Assembly (NCBI RefSeq): GCF_002095575.1
Contig: NZ_MLJJ01000018.1
Coordinates: 1 to 64,000 of the forward strand
DNA length: 64,000 nt
Direction: 5' to 3'
From: Pantoea septica
GTDB lineage: Bacteria > Pseudomonadota > Gammaproteobacteria > Enterobacterales > Enterobacteriaceae
Below, one piece after another: positions 20,893-30,495 of the stretch; the first letter of the stretch is position 1, and the number at the start of each line of letters is the position of its first letter. A program made the translations under genes and the position numbers. The notes under the pieces were generated by a model that made no database searches, was not told the origin of the DNA, and worked only from the letters and a program-made list of their open reading frames with translations.

Positions 20893-21981
20893 ATGCGTAA
20901 GGAATGGCCTGCTGTTGCTCTGGCACTACTGGTTTTGACCGCCTGTACTACTACCCAGGAACCGCAAAATACCGCGCCGCCGCAACCGGCCTATAACGGC
21001 CCGGTGGTGGAAATCCCGGGCGTCGAGCCAAAATATGAGCCCATTAATCCCGGCACCAGCCAGGATTACAGCGCGAACGGCAAGTCTTACCGTATCGTCA
21101 AGGATCCCTCTAACTTCAGCGAAGTGGGACTGGCCGCCTGGTACGGCGACGAAGCGCAGGGCAAGCGCACCGCTACCGGCGAAAGCTACGATCCCGACGC
21201 GCTGAGCGCGGCGCACCCTACGCTGCCGCTGCCCAGCTACGTGCGCGTCACCAACCTCGCCAACGGTCGCCAGATCGTGGTGCGCGTCAACGATCGCGGT
21301 CCTTATACCCCGGGACGCATTATCGACCTGTCGCGTGCGGCGGGCGATCGCCTCAATATCTCGAACAACAGCCGCGTGCGCGTCGACTACATCAAGGTCG
21401 CGCCGGACGGCACTCTCTCCGGTCCCGGCACTATCGGCACCGTGGTGGCGAAGCAGAGCTATGCCCTGCCCGCGCGCCCGGATCTCGGCGGCAATGGTGT
21501 GATGAACGGCAGCAGCGAACCTGCCGCCGCGCCGGTGCCGGCGCAGGATATTCGCGCCGTCGACAACCGCACCCTGCAGAGCAACGGCGAGATGGGCGCG
21601 CCTGTCAGCAGCAGCGGCTTCCTCGGCGCCCCTCAGCCGCTGGCAAACGGCGTGCTGGAGGGCAGCGAGCCTGCGCCGCAGCCGATCGCCGCGCCTGCGG
21701 CCGCACCAGCGGCGGCGGCACCTGTCGCCAGCAGCGCGACCGCGCAGCCGTCCGGCGGTTTCGTGGTACAAGTGGGCGCCATCAACGACGCCGCGCGCGC
21801 GCAGCAGATGGCGCAGAGCCTCGGAGAGAAATATGGCGTGCCCGGCTCGGTCGAGAATGCTGGCAACAATGTCTATCGCATTCAGCTCGGCGGTTTTAAA
21901 AACCGCGCCGACGCCGCTGCGCTGCAGCAGCGCCTGAACGCCAACGGCCAGGCGTCATTTATCACCAGCGCGCGTCGTTGA
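20893..21981 (+). CDS. rlpA: RlpA, septal-ring lytic transglycosylase lipoprotein
   Basis: 362 residues. An outer-membrane lipoprotein with lipobox LTAC (Cys18), a double-psi beta-barrel domain (about 85-175, with LAAWYGDEAQGKRTATGE and the VRVNDRGP motif), an Ala/Pro-rich linker (about 200-285), and a C-terminal SPOR domain (about 290-360) that binds denuded glycan at the septum. In Pseudomonas the barrel domain cuts naked glycan; in E. coli that activity is unclear. The ATG at 20893 is preceded by AAGAGG. Confidence 0.94.
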   Translation: MRKEWPAVALALLVLTACTTTQEPQNTAPPQPAYNGPVVEIPGVEPKYEPINPGTSQDYSANGKSYRIVKDPSNFSEVGLAAWYGDEAQGKRTATGESYDPDALSAAHPTLPLPSYVRVTNLANGRQIVVRVNDRGPYTPGRIIDLSRAAGDRLNISNNSRVRVDYIKVAPDGTLSGPGTIGTVVAKQSYALPARPDLGGNGVMNGSSEPAAAPVPAQDIRAVDNRTLQSNGEMGAPVSSSGFLGAPQPLANGVLEGSEPAPQPIAAPAAAPAAAAPVASSATAQPSGGFVVQVGAINDAARAQQMAQSLGEKYGVPGSVENAGNNVYRIQLGGFKNRADAAALQQRLNANGQASFITSARR

Positions 21982-22110
21982 ACCTCGGCTCGCCGCGCTG
22001 GACATCTCTGCTAACAACAGAATGACAAAGCCAGATGCCTGTAAAACAGGCATTTGCTATGATGAGCCACTTTTTTTTAACCTTAACTCACGGATATTGT
22101 AGTCCATAAC

Positions 22111-23322
22111 ATGAACACGCTGAAACCCTCTCGTTTTCTGAAACGCCTGACAGTGGGATCACTGGTCGCCTTTTCGCTCAGCCACGTAGCATTTGCTGAT
22201 GACGTCAACCTCAAAACGATGATCCCGGGCGTGCCGGATATCGACGCCGAAGCCTATGTGCTGATCGACTACAACTCGGGTAAAGTCCTGGCCGAGAAGA
22301 ACGCCGACGCCCGTCGCGATCCTGCCAGCCTGACCAAAATGATGACCAGCTACGTAATTGGTCAGGCGGTCAAAGCGGGCAAGATCCATCAGGATGATGT
22401 GGTTACCGTAGGCAAAGATGCCTGGGCGACCGGCAACCCGGTGTTCAAAGGCTCGTCGCTGATGTTCCTGAAGCCGGGCGATCGCGTGCCGGTTTCGCAG
22501 CTGACGCGCGGCATCGTGCTGCAGTCGGGCAACGACGCCTGCGTAGCGATGGCGGACTATGTCGCCGGCAGCCAGGATGCCTTCGTTGGCCTGATGAACA
22601 ACTACGTGAAGGCGCTGGGCCTGCAGAACACCCACTTCCAGACGGTGCACGGCCTGGACGCGGACGGCCAGTACAGCTCGGCGCGCGATATGGCGCTGAT
22701 CGGCCAGGCGCTGATCCGCGACGTGCCGGACGAGTATTCGGTTTATAAAGAGAAAGAGTTCACCTTTAACAATATCCGCCAGACCAACCGCAACGGTCTG
22801 CTGTGGGATACCAGCCTCAACGTCGACGGCATTAAAACCGGCCACACCGAAGCGGCAGGTTACAACATCGTCTCTTCCGCCACCGAAGGCCAGATGCGTC
22901 TGATCTCGGCGGTGCTGGGCGGCCGTACTTTCAAAGGACGCGAAGTCGAGAGCAAAAAGCTGCTCACCTGGGGCTTCCGCTTCTTTGAAACCGTGGCGCC
23001 GCTGAAGGCGGGCAAAGAGTTCGCCTCTGAGCCTGTCTGGTTCGGCAACAGCGATCGCGTACAGCTGGGCGTAGAGAAAGACGCCTATCTGACCATTCCG
23101 CGCGGCCGCATGAAGGATTTGAAAGCCAGCTATGTGCTGAACAACAGCGAACTGCACGCCCCGCTGCAGAAAAATCAGGTAGTGGGCAGCATCAACTTCC
23201 AGCTTGACGGCAAGACTGTGGAGCAGCGTCCGCTGGTGGTGCTGAACGAGGTGCAGGAAGGCGGATTCTTTAGCCGCATCATCGATTACATCAAGCTGAT
23301 GTTCCATCACTGGTTCGGCTAA
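22111..23322 (+). CDS. dacA: DacA (PBP5), D-alanyl-D-alanine carboxypeptidase
   Basis: 403 residues, the E. coli length. It trims the terminal D-Ala from stem pentapeptides in the periplasm and shapes the cell. Signal peptide about 1-29 (HVAFA before DD), acyl-serine Ser73 in SLTK, SGN at 139-141, KTG near 242, and a C-terminal amphipathic helix ([18 protein letters not shown]) that anchors it to the inner membrane. It has its own 129-nt upstream region. A strong terminator follows before ybeD. Confidence 0.97.
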   Translation: MNTLKPSRFLKRLTVGSLVAFSLSHVAFADDVNLKTMIPGVPDIDAEAYVLIDYNSGKVLAEKNADARRDPASLTKMMTSYVIGQAVKAGKIHQDDVVTVGKDAWATGNPVFKGSSLMFLKPGDRVPVSQLTRGIVLQSGNDACVAMADYVAGSQDAFVGLMNNYVKALGLQNTHFQTVHGLDADGQYSSARDMALIGQALIRDVPDEYSVYKEKEFTFNNIRQTNRNGLLWDTSLNVDGIKTGHTEAAGYNIVSSATEGQMRLISAVLGGRTFKGREVESKKLLTWGFRFFETVAPLKAGKEFASEPVWFGNSDRVQLGVEKDAYLTIPRGRMKDLKASYVLNNSELHAPLQKNQVVGSINFQLDGKTVEQRPLVVLNEVQEGGFFSRIIDYIKLMFHHWFG

Positions 23323-23377
23323 GCGGCCTGGCGGTTGAAAAGTCGCCGCGTCGTCGCCATAACTACGCTATGATAAT

Positions 23378-23406
23378 GCTCCCGCTTCGGCGGGAGCCTG
23401 TTTTTT
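23378..23406 (+). terminator. Terminator between dacA and ybeD
   Basis: An 8-bp stem GCTCCCGC/GCGGGAGC with the stable TTCG loop, then CTGTTTTTT. It lies only 17 nt before the ybeD start, so it probably also limits read-through into ybeD. Confidence 0.92.
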
Positions 23407-23422
23407 ATGCACCGGAGTCAAT

Positions 23423-23686
23423 ATGAAAACCAAACTGAATGAACTGCTCGAATTCCCTACTCCTTTTACCTATAAAGTGATGGGTCTGGCGCAGCCGGAG
23501 CTGGTTGATCAAGTGGTTGAAGTGGTGCAGCGCCATGCGCCAGGCGACTACTCGCCCGACGTCAAGCCAAGCAGCAAAGGCAACTACCACTCGGTATCGA
23601 TCACTATTAACGCCACGCATATCGAACAGGTGGAAACCCTGTATGAAGAGCTGGGCAATATCGATATCGTGCGCATGGTGCTGTAA
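23423..23686 (+). CDS. ybeD: YbeD, DUF493 ACT-like protein
   Basis: 87 residues, same as E. coli. A small UPF0250/DUF493 protein with a beta-alpha-beta-beta-alpha-beta fold resembling the ACT regulatory domain. Its place just before lipB across enterobacteria suggests a link to lipoate metabolism, but no activity is known. Its ATG at 23423 follows CCGGAGT. Almost identical to E. coli over [14 protein letters not shown] and [10 protein letters not shown]. Confidence 0.95.
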   Translation: MKTKLNELLEFPTPFTYKVMGLAQPELVDQVVEVVQRHAPGDYSPDVKPSSKGNYHSVSITINATHIEQVETLYEELGNIDIVRMVL

Positions 23687-23767
23687 GTGCCGGCGTCGGC
23701 GAAGGGTCTTGGTCTTGCCCTTTGCCGACGTTATACTCAGCCTTTCCTCCTTAACCGGACCGCCGTT

Positions 23768-24427
23768 TTGTCAGCAGATACGCTTCTTATCCGTCAGCTC
23801 GGCCAGCGCGACTGGCAACCCGTCTCCGATGCCATGCATCAGTTCACCGATCGCCGTAACGGCGACAGCCGCGATGAAGTCTGGCTGGTGGAGCATCACG
23901 CCGTTTTTACCCAGGGCCAGGCCGGCAAGGCCGAACATCTGTTGATGCCGGGCGATATTCCGGTGGTCCAGAGCGATCGCGGCGGTCAGGTCACCTATCA
24001 CGGCCCGGGCCAGCAGGTGATGTACGTGCTGATTGACGTTAAGCGCCGCAAGATCGGCGTGCGTCAGCTGGTGACCGCGCTGGAAGAGACGGTGATCGGC
24101 ACGCTGGCGCACTTCGGCGTCGAGGCGCGCGCGCGTCCCGACGCGCCGGGCGTCTATGTCGGCGAGGAGAAGATCTGCTCGCTCGGCCTGCGCATTCGCA
24201 AGGGCTGTTCGTTTCACGGTCTGGCGCTCAACGTCGCGATGGATTTAACCCCATTTCTGCGCATTAACCCCTGCGGCTACGCCGGGATGCGCATGACGCA
24301 GCTCAGCGCCTTTCAGCCCGGCGTCAGCCTGGCGGACGTGCAGCCGCTGCTGGTGGCGGCCTTCGCGCGCCAGCTGGGCTTTACCCAGGTTGAGTGGCTG
24401 GCGGCTGAATCTGCGCCGCTGCCTTAA
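23768..24427 (+). CDS. lipB: LipB, octanoyl-ACP:protein N-octanoyltransferase
   Basis: 219 residues from the TTG at 23768. It moves octanoate from ACP to the lipoyl domains of pyruvate and 2-oxoglutarate dehydrogenases and GcvH; LipA then inserts sulfur. Family motifs: [15 protein letters not shown], the catalytic Lys/Cys region [18 protein letters not shown] and [11 protein letters not shown]. The TTG start makes the first residues align with the E. coli protein; a GTG at 23687 would add 27 residues without conservation. lipA lies 169 nt downstream with its own promoter region. Confidence 0.93.
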   Translation: MSADTLLIRQLGQRDWQPVSDAMHQFTDRRNGDSRDEVWLVEHHAVFTQGQAGKAEHLLMPGDIPVVQSDRGGQVTYHGPGQQVMYVLIDVKRRKIGVRQLVTALEETVIGTLAHFGVEARARPDAPGVYVGEEKICSLGLRIRKGCSFHGLALNVAMDLTPFLRINPCGYAGMRMTQLSAFQPGVSLADVQPLLVAAFARQLGFTQVEWLAAESAPLP

Positions 24428-24596
24428 CCGTGCATGCGAATTTACAAAATTGTAACTTTTCCCGCCGCCGGACGGCTGCTTCTGCCAGGCGGAACTGATA
24501 TAATTTTTGAAATTTTATCAAATAAAGTTGAAAGCTTTACCGCTGACCTGAAGGCGAAAGCTCTCATCACGCAATCCGACCGGAACCTGCAGACTT

Positions 24597-25562
24597 ATGA
24601 GTAAACCAATTCAGATGGAACGCGGCGTCAAATATCGCGACGCAGATAAAATGGCGCTGATCCCGGTAAAAACCGTGGTGACAGAACGTCAGGAGCTGTT
24701 ACGCAAGCCCGAATGGATGAAAATCAAGCTGCCTGCGGATTCCAGTCGAATCCAGGGCATCAAGGCGGCGATGCGCAAAAACGGGCTGCACTCGGTATGC
24801 GAAGAGGCCTCCTGCCCTAACCTGGCTGAGTGCTTTAACCATGGCACCGCGACCTTTATGATCCTCGGCGCCATCTGTACCCGCCGCTGCCCATTCTGCG
24901 ACGTGGCGCACGGCCGCCCTAACGCACCGGACGCCGGCGAACCGCTGAAGCTGGCGCAGACTATCGCCGATATGGCGCTGCGCTACGTTGTCATTACTTC
25001 GGTAGACCGCGACGACCTGCGAGACGGCGGCGCGCAACACTTCGCCGACTGCATCAGCGCGATTCGCGAAAAGAGCCCGGCTATTAAAATTGAAACTCTG
25101 GTACCCGATTTCCGCGGCCGTATGGATCGCGCGATGGAGATCCTTACCGCTACGCCGCCGGACGTCTTCAACCACAACCTCGAGAACGTGCCGCGCGTCT
25201 ACCGCCAGGTGCGTCCGGGGGCAAACTACGACTGGTCGCTGAAGCTGCTGGAACGCTTTAAAGAAGCGCATCCGTCGATCCCGACTAAATCGGGTCTGAT
25301 GGTGGGCCTGGGCGAAACCAATGCGGAAATTATCGACGTGATGCGCGACCTGCGCCGTCACGGCGTCACCATGCTGACGCTGGGCCAGTACCTGCAGCCG
25401 AGCCGTCACCATCTGCCGGTTCAGCGCTACGTCAGCCCGGCCGAGTTCGACGAGATGAAAGAGGAAGCGCTGGCGATGGGCTTTACCCATGCCGCATGCG
25501 GTCCCTTTGTGCGCTCTTCTTATCATGCGGATATGCAGGCGAAAGGCCTGGAAGTGAAATAA
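24597..25562 (+). CDS. lipA: LipA, lipoyl synthase
   Basis: 321 residues, the E. coli length. A radical-SAM enzyme that inserts two sulfurs into the octanoyl chain made by LipB. The auxiliary cluster cysteines are Cys68, Cys73 and Cys79; the radical-SAM CxxxCxxC is CTRRCPFC at 94-101; and the C-terminal RSSY holds the serine that ligates the auxiliary cluster. A terminator follows, shared with the convergent tatE. Confidence 0.97.
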   Translation: MSKPIQMERGVKYRDADKMALIPVKTVVTERQELLRKPEWMKIKLPADSSRIQGIKAAMRKNGLHSVCEEASCPNLAECFNHGTATFMILGAICTRRCPFCDVAHGRPNAPDAGEPLKLAQTIADMALRYVVITSVDRDDLRDGGAQHFADCISAIREKSPAIKIETLVPDFRGRMDRAMEILTATPPDVFNHNLENVPRVYRQVRPGANYDWSLKLLERFKEAHPSIPTKSGLMVGLGETNAEIIDVMRDLRRHGVTMLTLGQYLQPSRHHLPVQRYVSPAEFDEMKEEALAMGFTHAACGPFVRSSYHADMQAKGLEVK

Positions 25563-25585
25563 ACGCAGCCCTGCCGCAGGCAATA

Positions 25586-25618
25586 AAAAACCAGACGCGG
25601 TAAGGTCTGGTTTTTTTA
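25586..25618. terminator. Bidirectional terminator between lipA and tatE
   Basis: CCAGAC/GTCTGG stem flanked by A6 on the left and T7 on the right, so it can end both the lipA (+) and tatE (-) transcripts. Confidence 0.9.
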
Positions 25619-25665
25619 TGTCCGTAAGAAATAAATGGTTACATCTATTCTCTGGCGGTCATGCA

Positions 25666-25869
25666 TCACTCTTTATGGGTGACGCGCTCTGCCGGAACAT
25701 CTTCAGCCGTTGTCTTGGTTGCGGTGGGTTCTTCATCTTTCATGGCTTTTTTGAAGCCTTTGATTGCGGAGCCCAGATCGCCACCCAGTGAACGTAACTT
25801 GTTGGTGCCAAAAAGCAGTACGATGAGCGCACCGATGATCAGCAGTTTGGCAATACTGATACCTTCCAT
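25666..25869 (-). CDS. tatE: TatE, twin-arginine translocase subunit
   Basis: 67 residues. A TatA-family membrane protein: one N-terminal span ([20 protein letters not shown]), the hinge glycine and an amphipathic helix [19 protein letters not shown], then a short acidic tail. It joins the Tat translocon as a minor TatA-like component. It lies next to lipA as in E. coli. Beyond its start the E. coli order breaks, with an ABC-transporter cassette inserted before the cspE region. Confidence 0.96.
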   Translation of the reverse strand: MEGISIAKLLIIGALIVLLFGTNKLRSLGGDLGSAIKGFKKAMKDEEPTATKTTAEDVPAERVTHKE

Positions 25870-25972
25870 ACTTTACCTTTCAACCTAAGCGAAAATGAAC
25901 AGTGCTATTTACGCGCAGATCGCCGCCAACCTCAACTAGATTCTGTAACAGAGTAAGATTATTGATGCCGCG

Positions 25973-26743
25973 TTAAATAAAACGGCTTAAAAACGCCTGG
26001 GTGCGCGGATGCTGCGGCTGCGCGATCACCTGTTCGGGCGGCCCCTGCTCCACCACCACGCCGCCATCCATAAATACGACCCGATCGGCCGCTTCGCGCG
26101 CGAAACCAATCTCATGGGTCACGACGATCATGGTCAGCCCCTGATCCGCCAGCGTGCGCATGGTGGCCAGCACTTCGCCGACCAGCTCAGGGTCAAGCGC
26201 CGAGGTCGGCTCGTCGAACAGCATCAGCGTCGGCTTAATCGCCAGCGCGCGAGCGATCGCCACACGCTGCTGCTGACCGCCGGAAAGATGCCGCGGCCAG
26301 GCGTCCGCCTTGTCGCTCAATCCTACCGTCGCCAGCAGCGAACGCGCATAGGCTATCGCCTCGTGACGGGGAAACTTATGCACGCCGATCGGCGCCTCGA
26401 TAATGTTCTGCAGCACCGTCAGATGGGGGTAGAGGTTGAACTGCTGGAATACCATGCCGATTTTCTGACGCTGAAGGGCGATTTTACGCGGCGAGAGGCG
26501 ATGCAGAATGCCCTTTTTCAGCTCGTAGCCAATCTGCTCATCTCCTACCATGATCGAACCGCCGTTCATATCTTCCAGATGGTTGATGCAGCGCAGGAAG
26601 GTCGATTTGCCCGAGCCGGACGGCCCAAGGATCACCACCACTTCGCCTGGAAACACGTCGAGATCGATCCCTTTCAATACCTGGTTATGGCCGTAACTTT
26701 TATGGACGTTACGCGCGCTGACCAGCGGCGCGACAGCACTCAT
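25973..26743 (-). CDS. Polar amino-acid ABC transporter, ATPase subunit
   Basis: 256 residues. A GlnQ/HisP-class ATPase: Walker [10 protein letters not shown] near 38, signature [15 protein letters not shown] near 157, Walker [15 protein letters not shown] and the switch VTHEIGFAR. The segment [19 protein letters not shown] after Walker A is an insertion typical of the HisP/opine-type subgroup. It is last in a five-gene operon and overlaps the permease gene by 4 bp. Its substrate cannot be named; neighbours (amidase, MocR regulator) suggest a specialised amino-acid derivative. Confidence 0.9.
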   Translation of the reverse strand: MSAVAPLVSARNVHKSYGHNQVLKGIDLDVFPGEVVVILGPSGSGKSTFLRCINHLEDMNGGSIMVGDEQIGYELKKGILHRLSPRKIALQRQKIGMVFQQFNLYPHLTVLQNIIEAPIGVHKFPRHEAIAYARSLLATVGLSDKADAWPRHLSGGQQQRVAIARALAIKPTLMLFDEPTSALDPELVGEVLATMRTLADQGLTMIVVTHEIGFAREAADRVVFMDGGVVVEQGPPEQVIAQPQHPRTQAFLSRFI

Positions 26744-27696
26744 ATATCCTCCTTCTGAAGCAGGCGCGCGCCGGGGAGCGGCGTGGATGCGCGCGATTTC
26801 GCCGCCTCTACCGTGCGGCGCGTGCCCCGCGCGTAGTAGCGCTCTATCGCCGACTGGCCGACGTTCAGGATCGAGGTAATCAGCAGATACCAGATTACCG
26901 CCACCATCAGCATCGGGATAATTTCAAAGGTGCGGTTATAGATCGCCTGCACTGAATAGAGCAGGTCGCCCATCGCGATAACGCTCACCAGCGAGGTCGC
27001 TTTGATCATGCTGATCAGCTGGTTGCCGCTGGGGGGAATAATGGCGCGCATCGCCTGTGGAATAATGATGCGTCGCAGCGCGCGGCTGCGGCTCATGCCG
27101 AAGGCCTGGGTGGTTTCGACCTGGCCGTTGTCCACCGACAGCAGTCCGGCGCGGATAATCTCCGCCATATAGGCTGCCTCGTTCAGCGCCAGCCCGGCGA
27201 TGGCCGCCGTCAGCGGCGTAATCAGATCGTTGGTGTTCCAGCTGGCCCAGGTCACGGATGTCCAGGGCAGCGTCAGCGAAAGCGTGGGAAATAGCGTCGA
27301 CAGGTTGTACCAGAATATCAGCTGCACCAGCAGCGGCGTGCCGCGAAAGAACCAGATATAGAGGCTGGCGATGCCGCTCAGCAGCCGGTTCTCCGACAGA
27401 CGCCACACCGCCAGTAGCAGTCCCAGCCCGGTGCCGAGGATCATCGAGACGACGGTCAGCCCGAGCGTGATTTCCAGCCCCTTCAGCACCGACTCCTCGG
27501 TAAACCACTGCAGCACCACCTTCCATTCGAAGTTAGGATTGGTCGCCACCAGCCAGAGAAAGTTGGAGGCGAGGATCAGCGCCACAATCCAGGAGACCCA
27601 GCGTCCCCAGGCGGGCGCACTGCGGGCGAAAGCCACGTCGCGCTGCTGCACGTCGGCCCTGTCCGTGGCTCGTGTATTGTGGATGTCCGGACTCAT
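26740..27696 (-). CDS. Polar amino-acid ABC transporter, permease
   Basis: 318 residues, longer than the usual 220-250 because of a hydrophilic N-terminal extension (about 1-30) before the first span. HisM/GlnP family with the EAA loop seen as [20 protein letters not shown] near residue 182. Only one permease gene is present, so the channel is probably a homodimer. It overlaps the binding-protein gene upstream and the ATPase gene downstream by 4 bp each (ATGA), which implies coupled translation. Confidence 0.88.
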   Translation of the reverse strand: MSPDIHNTRATDRADVQQRDVAFARSAPAWGRWVSWIVALILASNFLWLVATNPNFEWKVVLQWFTEESVLKGLEITLGLTVVSMILGTGLGLLLAVWRLSENRLLSGIASLYIWFFRGTPLLVQLIFWYNLSTLFPTLSLTLPWTSVTWASWNTNDLITPLTAAIAGLALNEAAYMAEIIRAGLLSVDNGQVETTQAFGMSRSRALRRIIIPQAMRAIIPPSGNQLISMIKATSLVSVIAMGDLLYSVQAIYNRTFEIIPMLMVAVIWYLLITSILNVGQSAIERYYARGTRRTVEAAKSRASTPLPGARLLQKEDI

Positions 27697-28580
27697 TTTG
27701 CCGCCCCTTTCGCCAGGTTGAGGCCCGGCGCGCTAATCATATTACCGTCCAGCTTCCACTTTTTCATGATGGCGGCGTAGGTGCCGTTTTGGTAAAGCGC
27801 CTTATAGCCATCCAGCACCACCTGGCCCAGCGGCGACCCTTTCGGCACTACCGTGCCCTGGAAAATGTCACCGAAGCCGTTTTTCTGCCCTTTGCCCGCC
27901 AGCTCAAGCTGGCCGCTCGCCTGCTCGATGAAGTATGTCAGGGGCGCCTGCGAAGAGAAGAAGGCGTCAGATCGCTTCGAGCGTACCGCAAGAATCGAAG
28001 AGGGCTGATCGGTAAAGGATTGCACCACCACGGCCGGCTTGCCCGCCGCCACGCACGCTTCCGACTGTTTGCGGATCACCTGCTCCGCCGATCCCGCCGC
28101 CATTACCGCGATGCGCTTGCCGCAGGTATCCTCCAGCCCGTTGATCTTTTGCGGATTGCCTTTTTGTACCCCGAACACCACGAACTCCTGCACGAAGTCG
28201 ATAAAGTCTACTTTTTGCTGACGATCCGGGTAGTCGCCTATCGGGCCGATCGCCAGCTGGTAGCGTCCGGAGTTAATGCCAGAGAGCACCCCTGACAGAC
28301 CGCTGACCGTGGCGTGCTCGATTTTCACGCCCAGCAGCTGGCTTAGCGCGCTGCTGAGGTCGGCAGAAGCGCCGTCCATGGCGTGCGGGCCGTTGACGAT
28401 TTCATAGGGCGGAAAGGATCCGTTGTTTACCGAGATCATCTTGCCCGCCTGCTTAATGGCCTCGGGCAGGCGGTCATGCAGCCCCTGGTCGACCTGCTGC
28501 GTCGGAATCGCATCGGCGGCGTGGGCCAGCGAGGTGCTCAGGCCAAGCGCCAGCAAAATAGCGGTTGCACTCTTTTTCAC
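27693..28580 (-). CDS. Polar amino-acid ABC transporter, periplasmic binding protein
   Basis: 295 residues. Signal peptide about 1-21 (STSLAHA before AD), then two SBP_bac_3 lobes with recognisable FPPYEIVN, VSGLSGVLSGINSGRYQLAIGP and QKVDFIDFVQEFVVFGVQKG segments. The lysine-rich fold and the sequence YPDRQQKVDF are typical of opine/polar amino-acid binders. It is third in the operon, 21 nt after the amidase gene. Ligand unknown. Confidence 0.87.
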   Translation of the reverse strand: MKKSATAILLALGLSTSLAHAADAIPTQQVDQGLHDRLPEAIKQAGKMISVNNGSFPPYEIVNGPHAMDGASADLSSALSQLLGVKIEHATVSGLSGVLSGINSGRYQLAIGPIGDYPDRQQKVDFIDFVQEFVVFGVQKGNPQKINGLEDTCGKRIAVMAAGSAEQVIRKQSEACVAAGKPAVVVQSFTDQPSSILAVRSKRSDAFFSSQAPLTYFIEQASGQLELAGKGQKNGFGDIFQGTVVPKGSPLGQVVLDGYKALYQNGTYAAIMKKWKLDGNMISAPGLNLAKGAAK

Positions 28581-28601
28581 GGTGGTTTCTCCCAGGCGTG
28601 C

Positions 28602-29399
28602 TTATTCTGTTTTGAGCTCTGGACGAGCGAAGCGACGATTTTCCAGCACCGGCAGCACGCTGCGCGCATAGGCGATACGCTGCGGATCGAGCTCCGCAAA
28701 CACCAGCGCAGTCGACTCCGGCGCTTTGGCGATAGCGACGCCAAGCGGATCGACGACCAGGCTGTTGCCGATATTGCGCGGTCCGCACTCTCCCACCGCC
28801 ACCATATAGCAGGTGTTCTCCAGCGCCCGCGCCGTAGTGAGCAGCTCCCAGTGCATCTCTTTCAGCGGGCCTTTCACCCAGGCGGCGGGCAGCACCAGCA
28901 CCTCGGCGCCGTCCAGCGCCAGACGCCGCGCCAGTTCGGGAAAACGCACGTCGTAGCAGGTCATCAGCCCTACCTTCATGCCGGCGACCTCAACCAGCGG
29001 CGGGATAGCGGCGCCGGGATTGACGCGCTGCGACTCCTGCATGGCGAAGGCGTCGTAGAGGTGCAGCTTTTCATAAGCGGCGATAATTTCGCCGTTGCGC
29101 AGCGCAACCAGCACGTTCAGCGCTTTGTCGCCTTCGGCCGGCACATGAACGCTCATCATGGTGGTCAGCGCGCTGCCCTGGCTTTTCCTCAGCAGCTGCG
29201 TCAGAAAAGGACCGTCCAGCGGCTGGGCCGCCTTCAGCACCAGATCGGGATCGGCGATATCGCGCGCCAGCACCCCTTCCGGCAGCACCAGCAGATCGGC
29301 GCCGCCCGCTGCGGCGCGCGCCATAAGATCGAGGCAGATAGCCGCGTTTTCCTGCCATTCGCGGCTGACCGCGAACTGCCCCATCGCTACTTTCATCAT
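28602..29399 (-). CDS. ybeM: YbeM-type carbon-nitrogen hydrolase (omega-amidase/deaminated glutathione amidase-like)
   Basis: 265 residues. A nitrilase-superfamily enzyme with the triad Glu41 (LPEG), Lys112 (EKLHLYDAF) and Cys149 ([10 protein letters not shown]). The closest E. coli match by eye is YbeM, which is broken in K-12 and lies beside tatE there. NIT1-like relatives hydrolyse deaminated glutathione as metabolite repair. Here the gene is complete and embedded in an ABC-transporter operon, overlapping its upstream neighbour by 4 bp (ATGA), so its role may be catabolic instead. The motif [14 protein letters not shown] is shared with YbeM. No signal peptide; cytoplasmic. Confidence 0.85.
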   Translation of the reverse strand: MMKVAMGQFAVSREWQENAAICLDLMARAAAGGADLLVLPEGVLARDIADPDLVLKAAQPLDGPFLTQLLRKSQGSALTTMMSVHVPAEGDKALNVLVALRNGEIIAAYEKLHLYDAFAMQESQRVNPGAAIPPLVEVAGMKVGLMTCYDVRFPELARRLALDGAEVLVLPAAWVKGPLKEMHWELLTTARALENTCYMVAVGECGPRNIGNSLVVDPLGVAIAKAPESTALVFAELDPQRIAYARSVLPVLENRRFARPELKTE

Positions 29400-30364
29400 A
29401 TGTCCCCCTTGCTGGCCGCCGGGAAGATCGCTTCCGGGGTCAGGCGCGTTTTCGTCAAACCTTGCAGATAAAGCTCATCGGCAAAGTCGGCAATCATCTT
29501 CTTGTTAACCTCAAACCCGTTCTGATTCCAGCTGGCGGGCAATTCCTGCGCGGTGCGTCGCAAATCGTCCAGCAGCCAGGGCGTGGTGTCAGCGTACTTC
29601 TCCCGCTTTTGCATCCACAGTCGCCATGAGCGATCGATAATCTCGCTGAGCGCCTGCGGCAGCCAGGGGTGCGCTTCGGCCAGAGCCGGCTTGAGCGCCA
29701 GAATATGAATGCCCGGCACGTAGCCGACGCGGTGGAAATAGTCGCGTTCCGCCTGCTGGAAATCGATTTGTAGCTGACGCAATCCAGAGTCCGGCAGGAA
29801 AAAGCCTTCCGGCATAAAGGGCGTAAACAGCGCGTCCAGCTCCCCCGCTCGCAGCAGATCGAGCAGTGGACGCTCGCCCGGCGCGGCCTCGATGCGGCCC
29901 GGACGGCCAAAGCCCGCCAGGCGATCGACGACGGGATGCGTCTCCGTCAGGCGACCAGCGAACCAGTAAGCATCGTCGATCTCTATGCCCGCCTCGCGCA
30001 GCACGGCGCGCGTCCAGGTGTTGCCTGAATCCTGCCAGCCGGTGACGCCGATGCGCTTGCCTTTCAGCTGCGCCGGCGTCGTGAGCGGACTGTCGGCAGT
30101 GGTGATAATGCAGCGCTGACGAAAGCCGCGCATCAGAAAGTGCGGCAGACCCAGCAGGCCGCTTTCGCCGCGCGCCCGCCCCTGGGCATAGCGGCTGAAA
30201 GAGACTTCGCCGCCCTCATAGTCGGGGCTGTCGGCGAGGCGATCGACCAGCGTGCCGACGCGGTCGATCACCAGCTCAAAGCCCTCGGGTTGCAGGTCGC
30301 CCAGCGCCAGCGGCGTAAAGTAATCCCAGTCGCGCACGGCCAGTCTGACGGTTAATCTGCTCAT
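29396..30364 (-). CDS. 4,5-dihydroxyphthalate decarboxylase-like / substrate-binding-fold protein
   Basis: 322 residues without a signal peptide. It resembles the Pht5-like 4,5-dihydroxyphthalate decarboxylase family, which adopts a periplasmic-binding-protein fold: an N-terminal [10 protein letters not shown] pattern, [20 protein letters not shown] and the clear [19 protein letters not shown] motif (about 98-116). Without a signal sequence it should be cytoplasmic, so an enzymatic role is more likely than ligand capture, but this is inference. It is the first gene of the MocR-linked operon and overlaps ybeM by 4 bp. The reaction is unknown. Confidence 0.7.
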   Translation of the reverse strand: MSRLTVRLAVRDWDYFTPLALGDLQPEGFELVIDRVGTLVDRLADSPDYEGGEVSFSRYAQGRARGESGLLGLPHFLMRGFRQRCIITTADSPLTTPAQLKGKRIGVTGWQDSGNTWTRAVLREAGIEIDDAYWFAGRLTETHPVVDRLAGFGRPGRIEAAPGERPLLDLLRAGELDALFTPFMPEGFFLPDSGLRQLQIDFQQAERDYFHRVGYVPGIHILALKPALAEAHPWLPQALSEIIDRSWRLWMQKREKYADTTPWLLDDLRRTAQELPASWNQNGFEVNKKMIADFADELYLQGLTKTRLTPEAIFPAASKGDI

Positions 30365-30454
30365 GTTTGCCCCGTTAGCAGGTAGCGCCCTGCGGCGCTG
30401 ATGGTTTATTCATCAAATAGTGCTTGAATTTGATACTAGTTCGGGAATACTTAT

Positions 30455-30484
30455 CTGAACAATCATTAATTCGTTACTGAACAA
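30455..30484. promoter_or_regulatory. Direct repeats, candidate MocR operator
   Basis: Two copies of CTGAACAA start at 30455 and 30477, exactly 22 bp (two helical turns) apart. They lie in the 131-bp gap between the divergent MocR gene and the ABC/amidase operon. Several MocR proteins (GabR, PdxR) bind direct repeats on one face of the helix. The second copy ends 11 bp before the regulator start, which suits autorepression. Confidence 0.5.
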
Positions 30485-30495
30485 AGTATTTTCTT

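Noticed and set aside
22159-23310. 383-codon minus-strand frame opposite dacA
   Set aside because: Antisense shadow of a clear gene.
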